A stretch of 6,862 bases of DNA from Bacteroidia bacterium (GCA_018679315.1 JAHHLF010000104.1:1-6862), one strand, 5' to 3'. Shown: positions 1-6,862, counted from the first letter of the stretch. Notes: generated by a model not told the origin, from the sequence alone. Program-made: numbers and translations.

Positions 1-1742
1 GGGTCGTCATGGAGAGGGATCAAATCATAATCCATAAAAAACGATTCGATATAATCTTTAATTTCAGGGTAGGCTTGGTTTAAATATGAAAAAGCCTTGT
101 CCTTGTCCCCAAGCACGCTGTATAAATCCGCGATCCACCAATAATGGACATATTCGGTTGCTGCGTAATTAAGGTAATTGGAATCTTTTTTATCGAATCC
201 GATAAAACCTTGCAATTCTAGTTGGGCTTGTTCTAATTTTCGATTTTTAACCAATAACTGAATATGTGCGTAATCTTTTAAATACGGCGGGAGTGAGGAA
301 ATCGCGATCTCGGCTCCCTGAAAGTCTCCTCTAAAGATTTTTAACATTGCCAGGTCTAAAGTTTTCCATTCCAACCACTCCGAGTTCATATTATTCAACC
401 ACCGGGTTGCTTCCTCAGGAGTCCCTCTGTACATCTCATGATTGGCCATTTGAGCGTTATACTCATTATTTTTAGGATCCAGAATGGCCGCTTTTTTATC
501 ATAGAAATAGGCATCCTCCACTCTATTAGTTCTACGATAACACCATCCCTGATACATGGCAACATCGGGATGGTTCTGCCCTTTTTCAATTGATTTATCT
601 AAAAATTCTTGATAGGTCGAAAAATCGCGATCATGCCAACTTAAATTAGAAATCCATATATACCCCCAAGGGTCTTCGGGGTCCAGATCTATAGCTTTAT
701 AAGCAGCTTCTTTGGCAATAGCTAAACCCAATGGTCGTTCAAGAAGTCCCCAATAAATAGTTTTATGAAACGTAGTCTGTGCAAGCTTTGATTGTGAAGG
801 TGAATAATCGGCATCAATAACTAAGGAGCGTTTGATCAATGAATCCGCCGTGATAACGGAATTCTTGGAAAAGGCTTCTTTAGTAAGCAGCTCATCAGCC
901 TTTAAATACAATAAATAGGCCTCCGGATCTACTTTCTTTTTGCGTACATCCGTACTAGTTAGGGTTATATCAAGAAAAGCACCAACATTTTCAGCCACTT
1001 CATCATAAGTATTCAGAACATTTTCCAGACTATCATCAAATGTCTTGGACCAGATGGTAGTTCCCTCCTGTGAGTCTACCAGGTTTATACTGGCGCGGTA
1101 TCGGTTATCAAATAACTGTACACTTCCTTCCAATACATAGCTAACGTCTAATTCTTCCGCGATGACTTCTATGCTTACTTCCTTATCCCTATATTGAAAA
1201 GAAGAGGTAGGGCTAATGAGTTTTAGATTCTTAGACCGTGCCAGGCGACTGTAAATACTACGGGCCAACCCATCTGAAAAATAGCGTTGGTCTTGTTTCG
1301 GGCTAAGGTCTTCAAAGGGCAGGATGGCCAGGGAATTGGTGAAATTCATCGCCAGGAATTCGTCTTCCAGAGTATCCACTTTGTCGCTTAACCGAAAGGT
1401 GTTTACCAGTAATAGAATGACCGCAATGGCCAATCCCCCTATGATCACCCGGTTCAAACCTAAATTCTTCTTTCGCGATACCTCGGCATCAAAAGGGACA
1501 TCCTCTGTTTTCTGGATGCTCCCCCAGGAGAAATCATAGACCCAGGCCAGGATGAGCCAGATGGGGAAGCCCACAGCCAGCAACACGACAAGCCATTTTA
1601 GGAAAACCTCAGGTATCTTAAAGAGGGGCAAAACAGCTGTAGCCACTTCTGTAATCACCCAGGCTATGGCGAGATATGCAATCCCGGCCTTGACCACATG
1701 GCGGCGCTGGAGTTCTTTCCAGTATTTCTCGAATTGGCTCAT
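1..1742 (-). CDS. Membrane-anchored TolB-N/FlgO-like TPR protein, downstream tandem copy (3' end outside window)
   Basis: The frame is open from ATG at 1742 to the left edge: 580 complete codons and no stop. By alignment to its upstream paralogue about 20-30 residues are missing at the C-terminus; the last visible residues (LHDD, then a Pro codon) match the LYDDPRW stretch near the end of that protein. Visible order: basic N-terminus (KELQRRHVVKAG), two hydrophobic helices (about residues 20-70), a cytoplasmic loop with SWGSIQKTEDV, a third helix (about 97-116), a TolB-N/FlgO-like domain starting at SLAILPFEDLSPKQDQRYFS (residue 137), then TPR-like helical repeats from about 290 onward (for example the AYKAIDLDPEDPWGY and KKAAILDPKNNEY hinges). 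Positive-inside charges place the C-terminal bulk in the periplasm (inference). Residues 57-237 are about 88% identical to the paralogue, whereas the TPR part is much more different. No catalytic, HTH, kinase or cyclase domain is seen. The family resembles COG5616, whose function is unknown; a scaffold or sensor role is a guess. The start lies 3 bp after the upstream stop and matches the paralogue's start, so translational coupling is likely. Confidence 0.9.
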   Translation of the reverse strand, partial: MSQFEKYWKELQRRHVVKAGIAYLAIAWVITEVATAVLPLFKIPEVFLKWLVVLLAVGFPIWLILAWVYDFSWGSIQKTEDVPFDAEVSRKKNLGLNRVIIGGLAIAVILLLVNTFRLSDKVDTLEDEFLAMNFTNSLAILPFEDLSPKQDQRYFSDGLARSIYSRLARSKNLKLISPTSSFQYRDKEVSIEVIAEELDVSYVLEGSVQLFDNRYRASINLVDSQEGTTIWSKTFDDSLENVLNTYDEVAENVGAFLDITLTSTDVRKKKVDPEAYLLYLKADELLTKEAFSKNSVITADSLIKRSLVIDADYSPSQSKLAQTTFHKTIYWGLLERPLGLAIAKEAAYKAIDLDPEDPWGYIWISNLSWHDRDFSTYQEFLDKSIEKGQNHPDVAMYQGWCYRRTNRVEDAYFYDKKAAILDPKNNEYNAQMANHEMYRGTPEEATRWLNNMNSEWLEWKTLDLAMLKIFRGDFQGAEIAISSLPPYLKDYAHIQLLVKNRKLEQAQLELQGFIGFDKKDSNYLNYAATEYVHYWWIADLYSVLGDKDKAFSYLNQAYPEIKDYIESFFMDYDLIPLHDD

Positions 1743-1745
1743 CTC

Positions 1746-3536
1746 TTATTCGGGTCGGTGTGGAAATTCGTAATTAAATTCCTCGCTTAGTCGGTCGATA
1801 TAGGCGTCCCAGCGGGGGTCATCATAGAGGTTTTTAAATTCTGGGAACGTAAAAAAATACTCAAGGGAAATCTTAACATAATCTTCAGCAGGTTTAAGAT
1901 ATTCAAATGCCAGGTTGTTTTCCCTGCGTTGAGCATGTACTACCGCTAGATAAAATGCGGTATTTAGATTCAAACTTTCATTATCAGGGAGTGCTTTTAA
2001 TAAACCCAAGGTACTATCTGATTTGACAAAATCTCCTAAGGAGTTATATATTAGTGTTTGATTAAGTAGACGGGAATGATCGATGGGTGTTTTTGCTGAG
2101 TATTCCAACGCCTTCGTAAATTCACCTCTTAGATAATAAAGGTATCCGGCATCCCCTAAAAAATAGACATCGTCCGTCTCATATGCTTTGTTAAAGGCCC
2201 ATTCCGCCCTATCCAGATCACCTAAAATAAAATTAGAGAATAAAATCCACTGGTAAGGTTCATTATTCTTAGGGTCAAGCGAAACAGATCGCTCACTATA
2301 CTCTAAACAATCCTGCATACGGTTCTGACGCGCAGCATTATGAGCAGCATAATAATGTACATCAGCATTATGTGGAGATAGTTCTAAAGCTTTTTTCAAT
2401 GCTTCTGTGGAGCCTTTAACATCTTTGGCATGCCATTGCCAGTTTGATACCCAGTTGTATCCGTAGTAATTCTCCGGGTCGAGTTCAACTGCCTTTCTAG
2501 CCGCTCTCAATCCAATATTTACAGCCTCATCAAATTCATATTCCAAGTAATAGAGCCCTTTGTGAAGTGTGGTCATACTTAAGGTAGTATGGGAAAGGGA
2601 ATAGGTAGGATCTATTCGTATTGATTCACGAATAAGTGAGTCTGCATTCAACGCGCCTGCTTTGTTGTAGCCTTCCGAACGAATGGTGTCATTTGCCCTG
2701 AGATATAATAAGTAGGCCTCAGGATCTACCTTCCGTAGCTGGACATCTTTACTGATCAGGGTAATATTTAGATAACCCTCTACATTCTTGGATACCTCAT
2801 CGTAGGTACTCAATACATTATCCAGGGTGTCGTCAAAAGTCTTGGACCAAATCGTCGATCCATCCTGAGAATCCACCAGGTTAATACTGGCCCGGAAGCG
2901 ATCATCGAATAATTGCACGCTGCCCTCCAGGATATACCTCACCCCCAATTCCTCGGCAATCACTTCAATACTTACGTCTTTATCACGATAAAGGAAAGAG
3001 GAAGTAGGGCTAATGAGTTTTAAGTCTTTAGATTGAGCCAACCGTTCATAAATACTACGCGCCAGGCCATCCGAAAAATAACGCTGGTCCTGTTTTGGGC
3101 TCAGGTCTTCGAAGGGAAGGATGGCCAAGGAATTGGTGAAATTCATCGCGAGGAACTGGCCTTCAATATCATCTACCTTGTTGCTCAGCCGCAGGGTATT
3201 CACTACTAGTAATATGACCGCAATAGATAGTCCGCCGATGATCACCCGGTTCAGGCCCACATTCTTTTTGCGGGACACTTCGGCGTCAAAAGGCACGTCT
3301 TCTGTTTTCTGGATGCTGCCCCAGGAGAAATCATAGACCCATGCCAGGATCAGCCAGATGGGAAAGCCTACCGATAGGGTAATGATGGCGGTCTGCATCC
3401 AACCCGACCCCAGTTCAAAGGCATCCAATAAAAGGTCTAACACCTGGAGCACCAACCAGGCAACAACCAGGTAGGCCAGCCCTGCTTTAACGACATGTCT
3501 TCTTTGTAGTTCCCTCCAGTAGTGTTTGAATTTCAT
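1746..3536 (-). CDS. Membrane-anchored TolB-N/FlgO-like TPR protein, upstream tandem copy (complete)
   Basis: This is a complete 596-aa protein. An in-frame TTG lies two codons upstream at 3542, but I chose ATG at 3536 because MKFKHYWRELQRRHVV then lines up with the paralogue's N-terminus. No strong Shine-Dalgarno is visible, which is usual for Bacteroidota. Domains: TM1 about 19-38, TM2 about 47-68, TM3 about 96-115, with the Lys/Arg-rich loop between TM2 and TM3 on the cytoplasmic side; TolB-N/FlgO-like alpha/beta domain about 134-250 (SLAILPFEDLSPKQDQRYFS at 136, LEGSVQLFDDRFRASINLVD, IWSKTFDD); TPR-like helices about 296-550 with DPxN-type hinges (VELDPENYYGY, VSLDPKNNEPY); and a C-terminal DDPRWDAYIDRL motif typical of this group. 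Related COG5616-type proteins often fuse this module to a winged-helix regulator, kinase or nucleotide cyclase; none is present here. The likely role is a periplasm-facing protein-interaction scaffold or sensor in the inner membrane (inference). It is the first gene of a two-gene leftward operon, divergent from the amidohydrolase operon. Confidence 0.93.
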   Translation of the reverse strand: MKFKHYWRELQRRHVVKAGLAYLVVAWLVLQVLDLLLDAFELGSGWMQTAIITLSVGFPIWLILAWVYDFSWGSIQKTEDVPFDAEVSRKKNVGLNRVIIGGLSIAVILLVVNTLRLSNKVDDIEGQFLAMNFTNSLAILPFEDLSPKQDQRYFSDGLARSIYERLAQSKDLKLISPTSSFLYRDKDVSIEVIAEELGVRYILEGSVQLFDDRFRASINLVDSQDGSTIWSKTFDDTLDNVLSTYDEVSKNVEGYLNITLISKDVQLRKVDPEAYLLYLRANDTIRSEGYNKAGALNADSLIRESIRIDPTYSLSHTTLSMTTLHKGLYYLEYEFDEAVNIGLRAARKAVELDPENYYGYNWVSNWQWHAKDVKGSTEALKKALELSPHNADVHYYAAHNAARQNRMQDCLEYSERSVSLDPKNNEPYQWILFSNFILGDLDRAEWAFNKAYETDDVYFLGDAGYLYYLRGEFTKALEYSAKTPIDHSRLLNQTLIYNSLGDFVKSDSTLGLLKALPDNESLNLNTAFYLAVVHAQRRENNLAFEYLKPAEDYVKISLEYFFTFPEFKNLYDDPRWDAYIDRLSEEFNYEFPHRPE

Positions 3537-3605
3537 AATCAAAGACTGATTACAAATCTTTCAGAAAAACGCTCCGGGGGGATGGTTGTGAAAGAATTTT
3601 CTACT

Positions 3606-3637
3606 TAAATATAGAAAAAAGAGAGATTTGAAGCAAA
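3606..3637 (-). promoter_or_regulatory. Candidate Bacteroidota-type promoter for the TPR operon
   Basis: On the minus strand, TTTG (3637-3634) is followed after 20 bp by TATATTTA (3613-3606). The known Bacteroidota sigma-A consensus is a TTG/TTTG element near -33 and TAnnTTTG near -7, with a spacer of about 17-23 bp; this site differs only at the last base of the -7 box. Transcription would start near 3599, giving an untranslated leader of roughly 60 nt before ATG 3536. This is a consensus match by eye only. Confidence 0.4.
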
Positions 3638-3662
3638 ATACTCTTTATCGGCTCAGGGAAAA

Positions 3663-3697
3663 CTTTCAGCTATCAACTATCAACTTTCAACTGTCAA
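3663..3697. repeat. Five-unit heptamer tandem repeat, consensus CTNTCAA
   Basis: Five contiguous 7-bp units read CTTTCAG, CTATCAA, CTATCAA, CTTTCAA and CTGTCAA. Only the third base varies among the four rightmost units; the first unit also ends in G. The array lies between the candidate leftward promoter and the rightward start codon. Short intergenic heptamer arrays of the CAACTNT type occur in several bacterial phyla and often vary in copy number; whether this one has a regulatory role is unknown. Confidence 0.75.
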
Positions 3698-3764
3698 CAA
3701 TCCCCAAATTTAACATCCCACATTCCCTTCGAATTGATATATTTATGGCTTCCTTCGGGATTTG

Positions 3765-6737
3765 ATGAAATTAACTAACAACTCCTTTATGAGAATTAAA
3801 TTCCTGGCGCTGGCATTTTTTGTTTCAGTGGCCGCACTCGCACAGGATTATTTCCCCGATAATGACGGGGTGAAATCCAAAAACACCAACTACACTGCTT
3901 TTACGAATGCCAAGATCTATATAAGCCCCAACCAGGTGATCCAGAATGGAACCCTCCTGATAAAAGAAGGGAAAGTGGTTCAGGCTGGCAGTGCCATCCA
4001 AATCCCGGCAAATGCTATTCAAGTCGACCTTAGTGGGAAAAGCATTTATCCCTCTTTTGTGGATCCCTTTTCCAATTTTGGGGTCGAGAAGCCTAAAAGG
4101 GCTCCCGGACAGGGACGTTCCCCACAATACAATGCCAGCAGGGATGGTTTTTATTGGAATGACCATGTCATGCCGGAAAATAACGCTATTGACAAGTTCA
4201 AATACGATAAGAAAAAAGCGGAAGGCCTGTTAAAAGCAGGTTTCGGAGCGGTAAATACCCATATCCAGGACGGTATCGTTCGAGGGACAGGAGTTTTAGT
4301 CGCCCTTAATAATAAAGGTACAGATGCCAATCGGATCCTGGAGGATCAGTCGGCCCAATACCTAAGCTTCTCCAAAAGCGTAAAATCGCGGCAGTCCTAC
4401 CCTACTTCCATAATGGGGTCTATGGCCTTATTACGCCAGCTATATTCTGATGCGAAATGGTATGCCGCCGGAAATGCAGACACAAAAGATCGTTCCCTGG
4501 AAGCACTCAATGCCAACAAAAACCTGGTACAGATCTTTGCAGCCGGGGACAGAGGGCATGCTTTACGCGCTGATGGAATTGGCGATGCCAATGGTATCCA
4601 ATATGCCATCCTTGCCGGAGGAGACGAGTTTGAAGATATCGATGGGATGAAGGGAACCAATGCCTCCTTCATTGTTCCTTTAAAATTTCCTGATGCCTAT
4701 GATGTCTCTGATCCCTATCACGCAGATTATGTTTCCCTGGAAGATATGCGATTCTGGAACCAGGCGCCCGGTAACCCAAAAGCGCTGGCAGAGAACGGCA
4801 TTCCTTTTGCCTTTACGCTGCATGACTTGAAAGCGCCAAAAGACATGAAGGACCGTATCATGAAGGCTATAAAATATGGCCTCTCCAAAGAAAAAGCCCT
4901 GGAAGCGTTAACTACGGCCCCGGCACGCATCCTTGGTCAATCTGCTTCTTTGGGCAGTTTGCAACCAGGTGCACATGCCAACTTCCTCATCACATCGGGT
5001 GATCTATTTGAAAAAGAAACCACGCTCTATGAGAACTGGGTCCAGGGCCACAAATATGTGGTTACCGATATGACACAAAAAGATATCCGTGGTTCGTATG
5101 ATCTCACAGCGGCCGGGGTCCCTTATTCCTTAACAATAAGTGGCAGTGCAGGCAAGCCTAAATTTGAGCTAAAGCAGGATACTATAAAGGTAGATTCCAA
5201 ATTCACGTATTCCAAAAATTGGTTAGCTGGAACGTTTACACCTGAAGAAAAAGGAACATACCGACTCTCAGGACAAGTGGTGGATGATTCCGACAGCATA
5301 AAAGGACGTCTGGTTCTACCGAATGGCACAGAATCTTCCTTCTCCGCTAACAAGACAGCAGCACATGAGGAGAAGGAAAAAGAAGATAAGAAGGAGGAAG
5401 AGGCTCCTAAAGTGATGCCTGTGACCTATCCGAATATGGCCTATGGATTGACATCCAAACCTCAGCCTACAACTATCCTTTTTAAAAATGCTACCGTCTG
5501 GACAAATGAAGCCGAGGGTATTTTAGAGAATACGGATGTCCTTGTCAGGAATGGCAAGATCTCCAAAGTTGGGAAAGACCTTTCGGCAGGTAGCGCCCAG
5601 GTTGTTGATGCTACAGGCAAACACCTTACAGCAGGCATCATAGATGAGCATACCCATATTGCCGCACTATCGGTCAATGAAGCTGGACATAATTCCTCGG
5701 CGGAAGTCCGCATGTACGATGTAGTAGATCCTAATGATATCGGTATCTATCGCAATCTGGCAGGGGGTGTCACTGCTGTTCAATTGCTCCACGGTTCGGC
5801 CAATCCTATTGGTGGGCGTTCGGCTATACTCCGACTCAAATGGGGTGAGGATGCCGAAGGCATGCACTTTGAAGGCGCACCCAAGTTTATCAAGTTTGCA
5901 TTGGGAGAAAACGTAAAACAAAGTAACTGGCAGAGCTTTTCAAGATTTCCACAAACCCGGATGGGTGTAGAGCAGGTCTTTATGAGCTATTTCCAGCAAG
6001 CGAAGGAATACGACACTAAAAAGAAAGCCGGTAAGCCCGTCCGTTATGACGAGGAACTGGAAGTGCTGGCACAAATTCTTAATGGGGAGCGTTTTATCTC
6101 CTGCCACTCCTATGTGCAAAGTGAGATCAATATGCTGATGAAAGTGGCCGAGAAATTTAATTTCCGCGTGAATACATTCACCCACATTTTGGAAGGCTAC
6201 AAAGTAGCAGATAAAATGGCCGAACACGGTGTTGGCGGCTCTACTTTCAGTGATTGGTGGGCGTATAAGTATGAGGTAAACGATGCCATTCCCTATAATG
6301 CCGCCATTATGAACAAAGTTGGGGTGACCGTTGCCATCAATAGTGATGATGGTGAAATGTCGAGGCGACTCAACCAGGAAGCTGCTAAAACTGTCAAATA
6401 TGGTGGTGTTTCTGAAGAAGATGCCTGGAAGATGGTCACTTTGAATCCGGCCAAATTGCTCCACCTTGACGATCGGGTTGGCAGTATCAAGGAAGGCAAA
6501 GATGCCGATGTCGTCCTGTGGACAGATCATCCGTTATCTATATATGCAAGAGCTGAGAAAACCCTGATCCAGGGAGCGGTGTATTTCGATATGGAAACCG
6601 ATAAAAAGCATCGGGAAGCGATAAAGAAAGAACGCAGCGAATTGATAAGTATGATGCTTAAAGCCAAAGGCAACGGTGGCAAGACTCAGAAAGCAAAGCA
6701 GACAAAGAAACCCGAGTTTGAGTGTGAAACCCTTTAA
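3765..6737 (+). CDS. Exported double-domain amidohydrolase with degenerate N-terminal and intact C-terminal active site
   Basis: This 990-aa protein is about twice the length of a normal amidohydrolase. ATG 3765 is preferred over the TTG just before it (3762); ATG 3789 (Met9) is a possible alternative, and both give a signal peptide cleaved after AALA (residue 26), leaving Gln at the mature end. The N-half (about 40-430) has the family's beta-sandwich start (NAKIYISPNQVIQNGTLLIK) and closing motif (GSLQPGAHANFLI), but the metal site is lost: the usual D-x-H-x-H reads D100-P-F-S-N104. A beta-rich segment and a KEKE-type charged linker (about 533-547) follow. The C-half (about 560-960) is COG1228-like, resembling imidazolonepropionase and metal-dependent prolidase-type hydrolases. 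It keeps H629-T-H631, H781, H807 and D861 as probable metal ligands. It closes with GSIKEGKDADVVLW and a Lys-rich tail. It presumably hydrolyses an amide, peptide or cyclic-imide bond in the periplasm or outside the cell; the substrate cannot be told from sequence. It is the first gene of a rightward operon. Confidence 0.92.
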   Translation: MKLTNNSFMRIKFLALAFFVSVAALAQDYFPDNDGVKSKNTNYTAFTNAKIYISPNQVIQNGTLLIKEGKVVQAGSAIQIPANAIQVDLSGKSIYPSFVDPFSNFGVEKPKRAPGQGRSPQYNASRDGFYWNDHVMPENNAIDKFKYDKKKAEGLLKAGFGAVNTHIQDGIVRGTGVLVALNNKGTDANRILEDQSAQYLSFSKSVKSRQSYPTSIMGSMALLRQLYSDAKWYAAGNADTKDRSLEALNANKNLVQIFAAGDRGHALRADGIGDANGIQYAILAGGDEFEDIDGMKGTNASFIVPLKFPDAYDVSDPYHADYVSLEDMRFWNQAPGNPKALAENGIPFAFTLHDLKAPKDMKDRIMKAIKYGLSKEKALEALTTAPARILGQSASLGSLQPGAHANFLITSGDLFEKETTLYENWVQGHKYVVTDMTQKDIRGSYDLTAAGVPYSLTISGSAGKPKFELKQDTIKVDSKFTYSKNWLAGTFTPEEKGTYRLSGQVVDDSDSIKGRLVLPNGTESSFSANKTAAHEEKEKEDKKEEEAPKVMPVTYPNMAYGLTSKPQPTTILFKNATVWTNEAEGILENTDVLVRNGKISKVGKDLSAGSAQVVDATGKHLTAGIIDEHTHIAALSVNEAGHNSSAEVRMYDVVDPNDIGIYRNLAGGVTAVQLLHGSANPIGGRSAILRLKWGEDAEGMHFEGAPKFIKFALGENVKQSNWQSFSRFPQTRMGVEQVFMSYFQQAKEYDTKKKAGKPVRYDEELEVLAQILNGERFISCHSYVQSEINMLMKVAEKFNFRVNTFTHILEGYKVADKMAEHGVGGSTFSDWWAYKYEVNDAIPYNAAIMNKVGVTVAINSDDGEMSRRLNQEAAKTVKYGGVSEEDAWKMVTLNPAKLLHLDDRVGSIKEGKDADVVLWTDHPLSIYARAEKTLIQGAVYFDMETDKKHREAIKKERSELISMMLKAKGNGGKTQKAKQTKKPEFECETL

Positions 6738-6747
6738 AAAAGATCTG

Positions 6748-6862
6748 ATGAAAAAAGTAACATCTATATATACGATTATTGCCGCATTCTTACTGGGTTC
6801 TATCGCTGTTAAGGCACAGCAAACGCCGGCGGATGCACAAGAAGGGACGATTAGTATAACCG
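6748..6862 (+). CDS. N-terminus of an exported protein, possibly a second amidohydrolase (3' end outside window)
   Basis: ATG 6748 opens a frame that stays open to the window end (38 codons plus one base). It starts 10 bp after the TAA of the double amidohydrolase with no terminator between, so the two are very probably co-transcribed. The visible part is a clear Sec signal peptide: a KK start, a hydrophobic core IIAAFLLGSIAV, and an A-x-A type site VKA before Gln24. The mature protein begins QQTPADAQEGTISIT, which could be the start of the first beta strand of an amidohydrolase. Large exported amidohydrolases in Bacteroidota are often followed by a shorter one (general knowledge), so that is the leading guess, but the visible residues do not prove the family. 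A short A-rich stretch (6736-6741) precedes the ATG; no good Shine-Dalgarno is seen. Confidence 0.75.
   Translation, partial: MKKVTSIYTIIAAFLLGSIAVKAQQTPADAQEGTISIT

Larger units (their letters stand above)
3537..3764. other. Divergent intergenic region
   Basis: This 228-bp AT-rich stretch separates the leftward TPR operon from the rightward amidohydrolase operon and must hold the promoters for both unless transcripts start inside genes. It contains a TTTG-N20-TATATTTA promoter-like pair on the minus strand, a five-unit heptamer array at 3663-3697, and a second TATATTTA on the plus strand at 3738-3745, about 20 bp before the rightward ATG. The plus-strand element has no TTG at the expected distance upstream, so I do not call it as a promoter. 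No ORF, structured RNA or convincing terminator was seen here. Confidence 0.6.

Noticed and set aside
395..589. A 64-codon minus-strand ORF in the first TPR gene
   Set aside because: It is in a different frame from the 580-codon open frame of the TPR paralogue, which covers the same bases and aligns with its neighbour.
1324..3336. Two similar 71-codon plus-strand ORFs (1324-1539 and 3121-3336) that look like a conserved small gene pair
   Set aside because: They lie antisense to the conserved core of the two TPR paralogues. Their similarity follows directly from the protein conservation on the minus strand, and they have no start signals of their own.
3536..3542. TTG at 3542 as the start of the upstream TPR gene
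   Set aside because: ATG two codons later matches the paralogue's N-terminus, and no ribosome site favours the TTG. The same reasoning prefers ATG 3765 over TTG 3762 for the amidohydrolase.
3750..3762. Possible TTCG-loop hairpin (TCC-TTCG-GGA) just before the amidohydrolase start
   Set aside because: The stem is only 3 bp and the flanking bases do not pair, so it is too weak to call a regulatory hairpin or terminator.
3537..3764. Riboswitch, small RNA or CRISPR array in the intergenic region
   Set aside because: No extended stems or conserved aptamer motifs are visible, and the 7-bp repeat units lack spacers, so this is a simple tandem array.
5940..6530. A 196-codon minus-strand ORF inside the amidohydrolase gene
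   Set aside because: It overlaps the metal-ligand region of the intact C-terminal half, where the plus strand is clearly coding. The translation has low-complexity hydrophobic stretches and no recognisable family.

Overview
The window looks like chromosomal DNA from a member of the Bacteroidota, most likely a flavobacterium (inference). The signs are: moderate, slightly AT-rich base composition by eye; exported proteins whose predicted mature ends begin with Gln after an A-x-A signal peptidase site; weak or absent Shine-Dalgarno sequences; a promoter-like TTTG-N20-TATATTTA arrangement close to the Bacteroidota TTTG/TAnnTTTG consensus; and protein families common in that phylum. No mobile element, CRISPR array, tRNA or rRNA was seen.

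Two transcription units diverge from a 228-bp intergenic region (3537-3764). Leftward lie two tandem paralogues with 3 bp between them. The complete upstream copy is 1746-3536 (596 aa). The downstream copy starts at 1742 and runs off the left edge after 580 codons. Both have three N-terminal membrane segments, a TolB-N/FlgO-like domain predicted to be periplasmic, and a long TPR tail. They resemble the COG5616 group but carry no DNA-binding, kinase or cyclase domain. The membrane and TolB-like core is almost unchanged between the copies, while the TPR tails have diverged strongly, which suggests a shared anchor with different binding partners.

Rightward lies a 990-aa exported protein (3765-6737) made of two amidohydrolase-fold halves joined by a beta-rich, highly charged linker. 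The C-terminal half keeps a full set of metal ligands. The N-terminal half has lost all of them and looks like a pseudoenzyme domain. Ten bases downstream, a second exported protein begins (6748 to the window end). Only its signal peptide and the first mature residues are visible; by analogy with this gene pair in Bacteroidota it may be a shorter amidohydrolase.

The intergenic region holds a five-unit heptamer array and a plausible promoter for the leftward operon. I see no defence system, biosynthetic cluster or other clearly novel system. The points most worth a second look are the asymmetric divergence of the tandem TPR pair and the half-dead double amidohydrolase.
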